From assembly GCA_036897445.1 (NCBI GenBank), contig JAYMTL010000119.1, positions 1-63,302 on the forward strand: a stretch of 63,302 nt of DNA. The letters are read 5' to 3'. Positions 11,778 through 23,219 of this stretch are shown here, one piece after another; the first letter of the stretch is position 1; each line of letters starts with the position of its first letter. The notes under the pieces are model-generated. The model was given only the letters and a program-made list of their open reading frames with translations. It made no database searches and was not told the origin of the DNA. The translations under genes were made by a program, and so were the position numbers. The DNA is from Pelargonium tetragonum (lineage: Eukaryota; Streptophyta; Magnoliopsida; Geraniales; Geraniaceae).

Positions 11778-12095
11778 TTAGTAGTTAGTAGATATAAGGT
11801 ACAAAAAACGGATCCGAAACAAGGAAAGGCAGCAGCTGCCCAGATTAGCTAAAGTCGCTTGGATTCAATTTATATATAACCGAAAAAGAATTGGAATTTA
11901 AGCCTTTATCTAAAATTCTGTTAACTTTTTTTGGAAGAATCAAAGGATGCAACTCAACCCTTATAAGGTAAGGTCCGTATAAAGTGTTACTAATTGAAAA
12001 TTGATTCTTTTAAGTATTTTGAAGCGAGACTTGTCTATTTTACTCTCTTTTTTATCAATGTTAGGCTCTATTTATACTACAAAAAAGCTCTCGGA

Positions 12096-12103
12096 GGGGG
12101 GGG
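12096..12103 (+). repeat. G8 homopolymer
   Basis: Eight G in a row are preceded by GGA and followed by TTATAAACC. Runs of this length are rare in this AT-rich window. The longer run at 12826 is also preceded by GA and followed by a TA-containing stretch. Confidence 0.85.
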
Positions 12104-12637
12104 TTATAAACCCAGAAAGGGATTCTATTCAAAAAACCTTCCATATTCCTTTATTTAAGTAACTTCACTCTAGGCAAAGAACTTTTATTGAACCAAAAAC
12201 CTATGGAATTTTTTATATGCTCACTCAAGGAAAATTTAGAGGGGCGTGCTTTACAACAAAGTATAGTTTTCCAAAGCGAAGTTAAGGCATTATAGAAAAA
12301 GAGGGGCATCCTAGTATTACATATCTAGGACTTAAGGCTTTTTTTTGTTCCCGCTTCTATAGTGTAAGCTTATTAAGTTCTTTTTTGAGTTATACATTGT
12401 ATTTAGTCATTGTGAGAAAAGTCTTAACTAGTAAGGCTCGTATCCTAATACGAAAGTTGCTTTTAGTCTAGTACTTTATTATATAAAAATTGAAAGCAAG
12501 AACCTGGTAATTCTAAACTAGAAGCAGTATCCCATAGCAGGGAGATAAGAACAGGGTATCCTGTAATAAAAAAGTTCAACAAAGGTAGCCCTTCACTATA
12601 AGGATTTTTCATTTATCTTGCATTGGGAGTTCTAAAT

Positions 12638-12651
12638 TATATATATATATA
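12638..12651. repeat. (TA)7 microsatellite
   Basis: Seven uninterrupted TA units. It is simple sequence with no further context. Confidence 0.85.
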
Positions 12652-12825
12652 GCTACGGAATGAACCCGGTAAGGAATACTCAAACTCTCCTCTTATCTTA
12701 CTTTAAAAGGCTCCCCTAAAAGAAACCAAGCTTACTCATTAATTTTAATTACACGAGGCCTCATTTCCTTTTATTAAGAGAGATCTATTACTTTCTTTTT
12801 TAGTCATTTATAGTAATTTGATTGA

Positions 12826-12834
12826 GGGGGGGGG
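12826..12834 (+). repeat. G9 homopolymer
   Basis: Nine G in a row, followed by TATATGTAC, 730 bp after the G8 run. It is a likely site of length variation in reads or between molecules. Confidence 0.85.
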
Positions 12835-14821
12835 TATATGTACTAATCAAAGATTTGGTGTAAATGATTTTATATGCTATTTACTTAACCACAGTATTTC
12901 AGCACTCCTCCTTTTAGTTTCTTTTTTTGTAACCCGCTTTTCGCCTGGACAAGTTCTCAACCTCGCCGTTTTTAAGGATTTTTAGGTAATTACACTTTTT
13001 TAGAACTAGGATACTTTTTTTTATTATGCCTTCGCAAAAAGGACCTTATTTCCAAAAAAACTCTTGTCTCAGAAGGGACCCTTTTCTATTTACTTCAAGT
13101 AAGTGAACGGTCTCTTATTAAGTCTAAAAAGACTGGATCATGGAACTTCGCACTGCTTTATATAAACCTCGGAGCTTCCTATAAAATATCTAGCAAATAT
13201 TTAAAGGTTTCCTAGCAACATCTTGAAGTTCCGCGCCCTGCACTTTTCTACTTAAGTGTCACCCCATTCAACAGCAAAGCCCCTGGTATTTACTAAGAAA
13301 AGGATTCCCTTTCTTTTTTAACCAAGTATAAGATTTTGCGGGGGAATCCTATAAGTATCAAAAAAGAAAGCATACCTTGAGTTTTAGTTATACATTAATA
13401 TGAAAACTCAAGCGGTACCTAATTTCTTTTTATTAAGAACCTTTAAAAATAATAAGACTTTTATCAGTACCAAAAGGGGCAGCCCCCAGGGAAATTGCCC
13501 TAACTTTGAAAACTTTAACGTTTATAACTAAAAAAGAAACTTTTAAGATAAAAAAAGCTTACCGAAGATTTGCTTATAGGGCTTTCGTATTGAGAGTTCT
13601 AAATACGATACGTACCGCCAAAAGATGTTAGCGGCTCTTTTTTTTAGGTACGTTGCTAGCTAACGCGAGGTAGACTCTATTAAATTCAATCCCAAAATTG
13701 GCGTATCCCTCATATAAATAATAAAAAAGTTTAAACCCTTTTAGGTGTAGGTGGGAGACTTCTCTTCTTGGTTTCTTTTACTCAGTGTCCTATATGCACA
13801 TAAAAAATAAGTAGGTCTTTTTTTTTAGAATGCACCGTGTTTTTTACCCATTACTCTATTCTCATATTGGAAAGAATCTAGACTATCTTAGATAAAGTGC
13901 CCTTTTAAGGCATAACAGCTTATCCTTAGGTATACCCGATAGAAGCCCCAATTACAGCAATTTCGTTGAAGGTTTTAAAAATTCAAAATTCCATAGCATT
14001 CTATATCTAACTTTTTTTTGAGAAGATCTTCCAGTTTTTAATTAGAGTTTTTCCCGTAAAGTGAGAGTCTTTATTTATTGGTGTACCGGATCTTTCTCTT
14101 TCAAGTTTTAACTTAACAGAATAGGGATTTTTAGTAAGATAAGTTTCAGAGCAACTGGGTTTAGAATCAAAAGGGGTTCTTTCCTTCGTATTCTCTTTTT
14201 AGTATCCGATAGGTTCTTTTATATAAGGCAGGGATTCCTTTCATACTTTAAAGTAAGGTTAAAGAATTTGAACTCAATCTAATGTTTATGAGTGAAATGT
14301 ACCAAAAATGTCCTTATAAATTTCTTTCTTTTAGCGTTTACGAGAGACGAGTTTGACTGGAGAGTTCTAAAGTCTAATGTTTTCTTTAGGGAAGTCCTTT
14401 GCAAGTGCAAGTTAGCTCTTTATCCAAGCTCTTTTGTCTTCTTTGACATTTGATAACCCGGATTCTTCTTTCCTTACAGGGAGCTCCTCTAATATAAATA
14501 AAAGGGAAACCCTTCTAAGCATTAACTGAATTTAAGCTTAAGAAGGTGCAGACTGAATCTCATCCTTGGGTTTATGTCTTTGCTTTGCGTGCAGCAGCTA
14601 CTGTAGAGTAGAATTGAATCTAAGCTTCAAAGGAGTTTCCAGTTCTTTTAGTTAAGGAGTCCATTTACGGTCTTAGAAACCCATATAAAAAGGATGATTC
14701 TAGTTCCCCTTTTGTCGAGAATTCTTTGGATTCCGGTAACTCTCTGATTAGTCTTTTTTTGAGTTTATGATACATGAGCTCAGCTTAGAGGAATGAATCT
14801 CACTTTCATGTCTATTGTATT

Positions 14822-15208
14822 CTAATTTGTAAATGATATCTTTCCGCTGGCAAAGGAGAAATATACGGGAAAATCAATTAAAGTCAACCTTCTGTGCAGT
14901 AAGGATTTTCGAGGAGAACATAAACCAGATAATTGTAGCGGAGGGAAAGCAAAACTAGGAAATAGGACTAGGAGGTCTCTTCTTTGTTTTGGAAAGCATA
15001 GATACTTAAAGACTAATGGAGGCATCCATGGGTTAAATTCCCTTTTGTAAGCAAGACAAGTGTCTGTAGATTCCAAATTATGACGTTGTTCTATTCTTAA
15101 TTGCATTACCTCCGTCAACTTATTAGATTTACTGAACCGGTTAGGCCCTTTCCTTATTGTACTAATTCTTGTTCTGGTGTTTTCAGTTAATGCTAGGACC
15201 AAACCCAA
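14822..15208 (-). CDS. Longest open frame (128 codons), unrecognised
   Basis: The frame opens at TTG; its first in-frame ATG is about residue 35, which would leave a 94-residue product. The N-terminal third is basic and polar (ENTRTRISTIRKGPNRFSKS). Residues 75-95 are mildly hydrophobic but broken by charges and prolines. I do not recognise a family. No repeat, tRNA or second gene lies nearby, and base composition matches the neighbours. About one frame of this length is expected by chance here, so I think it is probably not a gene. Confidence 0.1.
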   Translation of the reverse strand: MGLVLALTENTRTRISTIRKGPNRFSKSNKLTEVMQLRIEQRHNLESTDTCLAYKREFNPWMPPLVFKYLCFPKQRRDLLVLFPSFAFPPLQLSGLCSPRKSLLHRRLTLIDFPVYFSFASGKISFTN

Positions 15209-15209
15209 C

Positions 15210-18200
15210 TATTCTTTAATCTCTTTGCTTGTAAGTAAACAGGTCTCTTGTCTTTGTATTCTTGTATTTCGCAGGAAACTCAGAATTCTTAAGAGTTTCC
15301 TGATTAAAAAAATAAGTGACTAAAACTATTCACAAGCACAAGATTTTAAAAGGGTTTTCTTTGTTGTAGCTAAAGCTAGGATGACTACATTTAGAGTTCA
15401 ATTCCTTATCTTTGTGTAAGCCTTCACCTTTTCTTTTATTTCATATAGGGTCTTACTATAAAGATAGCTTATGTATGTACTTTGGCATGACATAAAGGCA
15501 ACTCCCTTAAGAAAGACTTACAATGGGAACTCACCTTTTAATTAAGGAGAAATCCTCAAGTTCTCTGTAGCTTCTCGTTAAAAAAACATAAGAACCTTAC
15601 CTTAAAGTGCATAGATGAATCTCTGTTACCGCCAGAGTGCATAAGAAAGAAAGGAAGGTTAAGGCAAAATCAGTCTTGTAAATAGTTAACCTTATAAACC
15701 CCTAAGGCTTTACAAAAGAACTTCTTCTGCATACTTTATATAAAATCTTAACCTGTCTTAGCTTAGAACCGGAAAAACTCTCAACCAAGAAGAGTCTTCT
15801 ATACCCGCTTAAACATTCAGAGTTCTTACTGCAATGACATGTATTCCTTTACCTTTTCTGAAGCTGCAAAGTCCCATTAGACAAGGAGCAACTGCTTTGG
15901 ACAGCTTTGACTTTCCAGCAAAAAACACAAGAGGAGGTTGGGTTCCTAAGAAGAAAAGAAGTTCTCTTACTATTCTATTACAGATGCAGGTAGTTTCCTT
16001 TTAGTACCTTAGATTGGTTTGAAGAATTAGGTCTGTACAACAAGAAAATTCCCTAAATGAAATGTAAATCGTTCGGCATGTACAAGAAAGAAAATCACTA
16101 CAAAGAATACAATTTAGAGAGTTTTATCGAGTTCCGTAAGTTTATCCTATGAATATCCACTCAATAGGAAAAGTCTCTACTCTCACAAGGACAGAGCTAC
16201 ACTTACTTGCGAAGGACAGCTTTCAATTAACAAGAATGCATACAAAAAGGCTAAAATTCCCCTTTTTTTAATCAGGAGCCTTTATAAGATATATCATTCT
16301 CTTTCCTCAACTAAAAAAGAGTTGCCTTAAATTGAAATGATAGAACCTGAATAGCTTGGCCTAAACCAGGAAGACTTTATCTTGAACTCCTTTACCTTTT
16401 ATATCATAGGTCTCTTAGGGTCCCGGCACTCCTCTTAACTATATAGTTATAGTTTCTAATTCGGCATGATATCCAGCAAGCAGCTTCCTTTAGACTTTAG
16501 AAACCTTTCCTTTAATTGACTTGTTTCTAACTTCATATCTAAAAGAAACTAAATAAAATAAGAGAAGGTGCCTTATTAAACTATAAATATAAATACTACC
16601 ACATGAAACAGAGAAAAACCATCTATCAAGGGCTTACATTTTAGATATTTGCTTTCCACAGGATAAGGGGACAGTAAAGCACTAATCAAATACAGGAAAA
16701 GCCAGCCTTCAAAACAGCTACAGACCTACTACTTAACAAAGAAGAAATTCTAGGACTCGATTAAGAAAGTCTTTTTCTTTTGGTATTGGTAAGGAGATTT
16801 TCGGAAAAGGAAGATTTCAAATAGATAAGAAATTGAGGTAATGCAATTAATCAAACCCTTTCTAGTAAACCGAACTACTCAGGATTATGAATAAAAAAGA
16901 AATAGAAGAAGGCTAAACCTAGCTATAGATCCGGGTTCTAATTTAGAAAACTCATTTTGAACTCATTAGTTAGATTGACTTACTATTTCATCCTTGTTAA
17001 GACTTAAGACTGCACTATTCTTTCATTCTCTCTGTCCAGATACTAAAAACTGAGAAGGAATACCACAACTAGTACTTCGTTCTTTGAATGCCTTTAACAA
17101 AAATCCACAGACTAGAACCCGAAGAGCTATCAGGTTAGCTTACTTCTAAAGGAACTTACTGCAGATAAAGTCAAACCCTAATCCCAAAGGAGTCCAATTC
17201 CTATCCATTCTATAACCCCTGGAACTCTAAAGAAAATCTTACTCGCTAGGAAAACTAGAAAACTATCTCTAAAAAAATTCCCATATTATACCTTCTTGCT
17301 TAGAGATACATAAAAAGTCAAGGTATTATTACAGAATCCTTGATTTGGTTTTAGCCCCTTCTAAAGAAAGAAAGGGAGTAAATAAACAACTACGCAATCC
17401 CTTGAAAGAATTTTATTAAAATCTTGAGTTTAGGTATCATATACTTACTACTAATAAAAAACTCTAGTTAAAGCTTTTACAGTTTCTTCTAGGAATTCTT
17501 TTGTTATAGAGTATGACAGCCCCTAATCTTAAATATATGGGTACCCCTAGAGTGGTCCTGACTAAACCCGCTTAGAGATTTGTATCTTTGCTTTGTGCTA
17601 TAATCGTATTCCTTTATTTCCGTTAACATTTCCTCAAGGAACCGGGGTGTTCCTGATACTGATATAAGGAAGCCGGTACTGAGAATTACGTCTAGCTTAA
17701 AAAAACCGTGAATTAGCAAGCATAATTTTGTGTCTACTGTGGTTTACAATTTGAAAAATTTGACTTTTATAAAGAAACTTGAGTCTTCCCTTGTTCTGAT
17801 ATAAAAATTTCTTTCGCTCAGCTAGGGCGCTTAGTCCTCTTAATGCGATACCTAAGAATTTATACATATGTTAGTTAGGAAATCTGACACTCTTGTAAAT
17901 ACCTTAAAACCCCCTTTTTGAGGAACTGCTGGTGTAATTGTCTACTATAAAAAAGATTCACCCTGCTTTTTTAGACTGAGTTGATTAGGATAAAAGGCAT
18001 TTCATTTACATGAAGTCATTCAAAAAAAAAGAAGATTTAAAATACTAACTATAGGAATGAAAGCTTGTTCATGGTGCACAAAATAAGGGGTAATACAAAG
18101 CTAAAAAAGGCCCCGACATTCCTTGCTTTGTAAAAAGGTAAGATTTTTATAACTTAAAAGCCTAGGATCTTAGGTTTATACTTTTTACGTGAGTTTTAAC

Positions 18201-19190
18201 TGTACTATTCTCCTAATCCTAATAAACTGAGTCCTTTTTTCTCTAAACTGAGATTCAAGTTTAAATGCTGTTAATAAATAAGAATTGCGTTACCTCGGAT
18301 ACCGCGTTTGGCCAGGGCCCTTAAAAAGGCCCCTATAACCAAAAGTTGTTCTTGCTCTTTAGGAAAAATCCTGTAACTAAGTATAGTTTATGCTATTTCT
18401 GGTTTTTTCTAAAAGGACTTGCTAAGGAGGGCGTTAATACAAAAATTCCCCTTTCAACTTTGCAGAAGCACTTTTTTAGAGTTTAGAGTAACCTACTGCA
18501 AATTGATTTATAAAAACACTGACAAGAGAAAGGAGGCTGCATACCAAAGAGAATTTTTCTTAAAAAAGGATTTGAAAGCTTTGTCTTAATTGCCGGGCAT
18601 TTCCTATTACTATAATAAGATAAGTTTACTATAAAGAAAGTCTGATTTCCATATTGCTGAAGGTAGATACTTTATAATAGGATAGGACCTTACTTACTTT
18701 CCCTATACCTTTCTTTGTTTTATGCTTGACTTTCTTAATCTTATGAGCTTAGACCCGTTTTCTTAAGATTCTTTGTAGCTAGACTTCTCTGTATACCAGT
18801 CTTCTGTAGCCTTTGGTTGTTATATGAAATGGGTTTTTTTAAGTCGAGTACAAGTTATGAGGGCCCAAGATAGTGAAAGGTAATACAAAGAGTAAAATAA
18901 TAGGGCACAGGCTGCAATAGGGCTCTTATCATACATATAAGAAGTCCTCTATAATTGGATTGGGTTCCTTTACTTTCAAATATCTAAAGCTAAAGTCTTT
19001 CGTAAATAAAAAGGTCTATGTCTCAATTATTCAGTATCTAGTCCAGGATGAAATAGAGTGTGTAAGTGTATAGGAATGATAAAAAGAAAGAGGATTCCCT
19101 TACTGGTTTTTCAAGTGCTAACGAAATAGGTGGATTTTGCAAGCAAGTTAGTCCGTTTCTTCGGTATCTTAGATTAGGCCTACTTAAATG
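15210..19190. other. No recognisable gene
   Basis: Roughly 15.5-17.3 kb leans to A and C on the top strand, opposite to the left end of the window. Frames are under 75 codons. The one at 17504-17719 minus matches nothing I know. I see no RNA fold or repeat that I trust. Confidence 0.5.
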
Positions 19191-19202
19191 AATGGGAGTG
19201 TT

Positions 19203-19266
19203 ATGGGATAGGAGTTGAACTCATGGATTACTCGTATTCTGTATAAGGAGAACCTCCAGTTTTCAT
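19203..19266 (-). pseudogene. tRNA-like relic, 3' half of trnS(GCU)-like
   Basis: On the minus strand it reads GTTCTCCTTATACAGA, then CCATGAGTTCAACTCC, then TATCCC. Native plant mitochondrial trnS(GCU), as I remember it, has GTTCTCCTGGAAGAAG, then CACATGAGTTCAAGTCTCAT and TTCC at matching spacing. The T-arm and much of the long variable arm therefore line up. The anticodon arm, D-arm and acceptor are not recognisable, so the gene would be dead. The alternative is chance similarity around a T-loop. Confidence 0.4.
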
Positions 19267-20109
19267 TATTTAAAAGCTAGGCATTTTCCAATGAAAACTC
19301 TTTTTTTACTTAACTTTACAAGGGCTCTTGGGTCCTAAAGTTTTGATTGGATATTTCAAGTGAATCTAAGGTTTCGTCGGAGTCTCTTCTTACTTCTTTT
19401 TTTATTTTATTAACGACTCAAAATTGTAAAGAACAGAAACTTTTATTTTCATTCCAATGTGTATAGAATAGCTCCTCAATTATCCATATCGTAAAACCTT
19501 GAATTCAGATACCTTATACATAGGAACGGAGCACTCCTAGAAAGGGAATTTGTCACATACTTCACAAGATGTCCCACGCATTCAATTCACGGAAGTTCCT
19601 TGGCTAGCACCTTTTCTATCTAAATTTTGGAATTGCATTTTTGCCTCACACCAAAGATAACAGAATCTTATGTAAGAAGTAACCTGGCTAACGCTTTATG
19701 GTATCGAAAATGAGTGGAGGTCCGTTGGCTTACGCGTATCTTCTTTGGACTCATAACAGAAGCTTCTTAGTAGTTTTTTCTGAAGCAAAGGAAGTGGCTA
19801 CCTTATTCCTTTTATTCCTTTCCTTGTAGACGTATATAGTCTTTATTTACTTGATTAGACAAGATTTAGTTAAGTTTCTACTTTTCATTAGTAGCTGCTA
19901 AAGACTTTTTAGTTAAAGGAAATCTATCTTAGGCGTGAAACAAAGGGCTCACAGTGCTTCTTTACGACCCCCGGCAAAGTGAGGAAGGAGTCCTCTAAAT
20001 CTAAATAGGGAGCATTTATCCCAAAAGGGTCGTAATCATATATAACATATCAAAAGGTCAGATAGTTCTAGCTTTCAGTTCCTCAGATCGAAATTCCATT
20101 CGTAAGTAC

Positions 20110-20145
20110 CTTAAACTCCAAGAAATTGAGTCTCTTTTTTCATTG
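20110..20145 (+). repeat. AAATTGAG short repeat, copy 1
   Basis: ACTCCAAGAAATTGAG followed by TCTCTTTTTTC. It is one of four similar words (with 26457, 36181 and 39361) in which an A-rich run, TTGAG and then a pyrimidine tract occur in the same order. Confidence 0.4.
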
Positions 20146-20329
20146 TAAAGGTCTTCTCAGCGGCCACAGGTTCGAGTCTTAAAGTGCTTTGAGTTGCTAG
20201 TTAATGTCTCTTACTCCCTCTCCCTGATGCAAATGCAAGAAGTTGGATAAGGTACACCTCTGGTGTTGGGTAGGCTATAGATAACAATTGAAAAGGACTC
20301 TACCTACTTCAGTATATGGCATCTTCCAG

Positions 20330-20660
20330 GATTAGTTGCTATCTTCTCTTTTCTATTCCATCTTCTTTACTCTTTGTTACTGACTTTGTATTCGTTTTAT
20401 TGGGATTAGGAGAAACTGGACTCTGAGGGTAACCAGTCTATAGGTAGTAAACCTAGGGATTCCTGTTGCAGCTAGTTAGTGTCTTCTATTTAGTTAAGGA
20501 GGTAAGATAGTTTATGGGTCTAATAGTAGATAGGTATAGTCTTGTTTTATGCTTGTATAGATAGGAGGTAGGTATAGGTTAGACTCTTCGATGTGCTATG
20601 TCTTTATCGGTAGGGAAGAGATAGCCTAGAATAAAGAGTACGTAAGGGACTAATTCAATT
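20330..20660 (-). repeat. R1-like repeat, diverged
   Basis: This shares phrases with the R1 clusters: TTATTGGGATTAGGAG (compare ATTGGGATTTGGAG at 31187), TGTGCTATGTCTTTATCGGTAG (compare TGTGCTATGAGCTTATC at 43726), and AATAGTAGATAGGTATAG. The stretch at 20330-20410 is pyrimidine-rich on the top strand, as in other minus-strand copies. No lysine-rich frame of useful length survives. Confidence 0.4.
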
Positions 20661-20664
20661 CATC

Positions 20665-22650
20665 TTTTTTTAGGGGATTCTACTAAGGTCAATCTCTATA
20701 AGGAGAGCGTCATTATAATCTAAATAACGTATTGGCACAGGATACTGATAATAGCTATCAATTTTCCTTAATAGCGGTAGAAAGTCTAAATAACCGAAGC
20801 CTCAATTGTCTTCCTAGTTTAGTTAGGTATTGAAACGGTGTCATACGAAGCACTTTTGAGTTCAAGAGGTTTTCGACGAGGTTCCTAGAGATACTAGTGG
20901 ATTTTAATGCCTGGGATGAAATGAAAGATTTGACTTTTGTAGTTTGTAGCGAAAATTTGTAATATAAAAGATTTAGAACCGGTTTCCTTAGCTCAACTTT
21001 TGGGCTTCCACCTTTTTTAGCTTTTAGAGTGAGACGCTTCCGCACAATCACATTCTATAAATAGGGGCTTATTATAATCTATTTGATTTAGGATTTTCCA
21101 CGTAGTAAGAGCTCCTTATGACTAACTCATAGAATTCTGGTATTAGACTGTAGCTACCTACAACATTTTTGTTAATTTTCAATCTTTAGTATACTTAGGT
21201 AGAAATTTGTATTGATAGTAGAATGTCTTGTAACCCTGCCTCTTTCTTTTCTGAAAGGAAACCCTTGTGACACCTAGAAAAAAGTCCAATTTGAGTATGG
21301 GGATTTAACCGAATTTCTTGTATATTTAAAAGAAGTTCTTAGGAAGCGCTTCAAAGTTTCAGGTTTACAGGTCAGGGCATTTCAAGGCAAGGGTTTGAAG
21401 CAAAAAGATGTTAAAGAAATGTAGTCATTTCCTACTACTATCCTATTATCAATTTCTAGGAGTCCCCATAAATAAAGAGTGGATTTCCTTTATTAAAAAG
21501 TCTTTTAATTAAATAGTATGAAACTGGGTATTCCCTTGCGAGGCTCGCCTTAGTAGAACCGAGCTTTGTATTTTATATTATATAAATAATGTGATTGATC
21601 ATGAAATTCAGTTCCTCAGTTAAAGACAAAAAGACCCAGAATTAAAGGACCCTTTTTAACTCCATGCAGCTGCCTTAGACTTATATATGAGTTCTTAGAT
21701 TTAGGGTGGAAACTTGCTTCTTTCGTGATCCTATTTATATGATTAAAAGCAGAATAGTTTGAACACCATATGATAAGAGTTTGAACAGTGCTAGTAGAGT
21801 TCTATGCTAAGACAAGGGGAAGGAGTTCGCTTTAATAGACCATTATGCCCTATCCTGTAACAAAGGTTTATAAAAGAAAGGGTGTTCCTCCTTCTTACAC
21901 GGGCACTTGGATTCTGTGCTCCGAATAATGATGAACTTCCCACTTAATGAATTATATATTTGACTTTCTTTTCCTTACTTAAGAGGTATGCAATCGAATG
22001 GGGTTTCTTTGCTTTTGATTAACCTACCCAGTTCGTATTCGAGAAAAGTGCTGCATAAAAGACAATATGAGAAACAGAAGTGTACTAGGTTTTGGTTTTA
22101 GATATAAGTTTAGAATTCCTTAGTTTGCGAACCAACATAGAATATAGAAATTCTTATCTAGATATAGCTGGTGTGGTAGATTAACTACTCTCGGATTCAT
22201 TTGATTTACGTACGTGTAGAAAAAACATCTAATAAAGAGAACTTATCCTATTTTGAAAGTTTATGATAAATCCAGTACAGTAGGAGCCTTTTTCTAGCTG
22301 AGCATCTTACTATTTCATCCTTCAGAGGAAAATACAAGTATTTACAAACTCTTTGAAAAAGAAAGAGCACCATGCAGAGAGAAAAATTTTCTATGTTTAG
22401 TAAACCCCGGGGTCCCCTTTGGCATAAGCCAGTCTTATTTGTTTGAACACTATTGTGATGGAACTTTAGCAATAACCAAAGAAACTTTGAGTTTTGTTTC
22501 GGACTAGCTTTGTAACCCTAACGTGTTATAGGAAAATCTGGAAAGATTCTACCAGGAATTGGAGTTGTGTTCAGTAGAATCTTGATTTTATCTATCTTAA
22601 TTTCATTACCTACAACAAAAAATCTGTGTTTTCAACTAAAGTAAGAAGGA
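20665..22650. other. No recognisable gene
   Basis: It contains a 97-codon frame (20758-21051 minus) that opens with GTG. Its product is basic at both ends and ends RLFRLSTAIKEN. It resembles no family I know, and the length is unexceptional for chance. Nothing else is visible. Confidence 0.45.
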
Positions 22651-22661
22651 ATTAGAAAGAG

Positions 22662-22720
22662 AAAGTGATTCAAACTCACTTACTTACAAGCAATCCGTTA
22701 GTACCCTCTGCCCTGACCCG
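22662..22720 (-). pseudogene. trnS(GCU)-like relic
   Basis: On the minus strand the order is GGTCAGGGC, GGTACTAA, CGGATTGCT, then GTGAGTTTGAATCAC and TTTCTC. In tRNA-Ser(GCU) of plant organelles the matching parts are a D-loop with GGACTAA, the anticodon arm GCGGATTGCTAATCC (anticodon GCT), the T-arm GAGGGTTCGAATCCCTC and the acceptor end TCTTTCC. The T-stem here still pairs perfectly (AGTGA/TCACT). The 3' side of the anticodon stem and most of the variable arm are missing, so it cannot be functional. Similar T-arm phrases recur at 33437 and 42771. Confidence 0.45.
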
Positions 22721-23134
22721 TAGAGTAAGGGGTACACCTCATACGAAGATAAAAAAGCCTTCAAGTAGGTGAATCGAATTCTGGATCTGGGTCTCTAAAG
22801 GACTCTTGGGATATCAGAGAAAATGCTTTGTAAAAAAGATATATTAGACTATATAGATATAAATAGAAACGAAGTCTTATCTACACTGGCATACTTTACT
22901 TTAGTTATGTTGTCAAACAAATTCTGAATAAAATTTTCGAGGAAGTCCAGACTAGATGTTATGTTTAATCACTCATATATGTAAAACTGCTTGTATATAA
23001 AAAAGAGAGCCTTCTATTCACTCCATATACTAAGCAAAGTAAGGAATCATTTCACTCTTTTTAGAAATCCCTACAATTTCGATAAAGTAATAAAGGAAAT
23101 TTTGTATGATTAGTAAGTAAAGTAGTAAAAAAAG

Positions 23135-23214
23135 GGGAGTCTATGCAAACGGTAAAGCACGAGTTCTTAAAAATGGCGTACAAAGGTTCAAATCGAGTAA
23201 AATAGAAGACTCCT
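23135..23214 (+). pseudogene. trnQ(UUG)-like relic
   Basis: The 5' part reads GGGAGTCTATGCAAACGGTA, then AAGCAC; the 3' part reads GGCGTACAAAGGTTCAAATC. Plant mitochondrial trnQ(UUG), as I recall it, is TGGAGTATAGCCAAGTGGTA, AGGCA and GGCATGCAAAGGTTCGAATC at the same spacing. I count 35 identities in 45 compared columns. The anticodon loop is replaced by an A/T run, so TTG is lost. The 3' side carries about ten extra bases before GACTCC, which still pairs with GGAGTC at 23136-23141. It is a pseudogene and the best single pointer to a plant mitochondrial origin. Confidence 0.5.
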
Positions 23215-23219
23215 TTTGG

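Larger units (their letters stand above)
9420..14820. other. No recognisable gene; local repeats only
   Basis: Apart from the direct repeat at 11.7 kb, two long G runs and a (TA)7 tract, I see only AT-rich sequence with frames under 60 codons. Pseudo-palindromic words of the form GG-N3-CC are frequent between 12 and 14.8 kb, for example AAGGATTCCCTT near 13300 and GGGAGCTCC near 14480. Confidence 0.5.

Noticed and set aside
14822-15208. 128-codon minus frame as a real gene
   Set aside because: It opens at TTG, resembles no family, and about one such frame is expected by chance. It is kept only as a low-confidence entry.
20160-20185. T-arm-like CACAGGTTCGAGTC
   Set aside because: No D-arm or anticodon arm at a tRNA distance.
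20758-21051. 97-codon basic minus frame that at first looked ribosomal-protein-like at its C-terminus
   Set aside because: GTG start; the resemblance was only to general basic composition.
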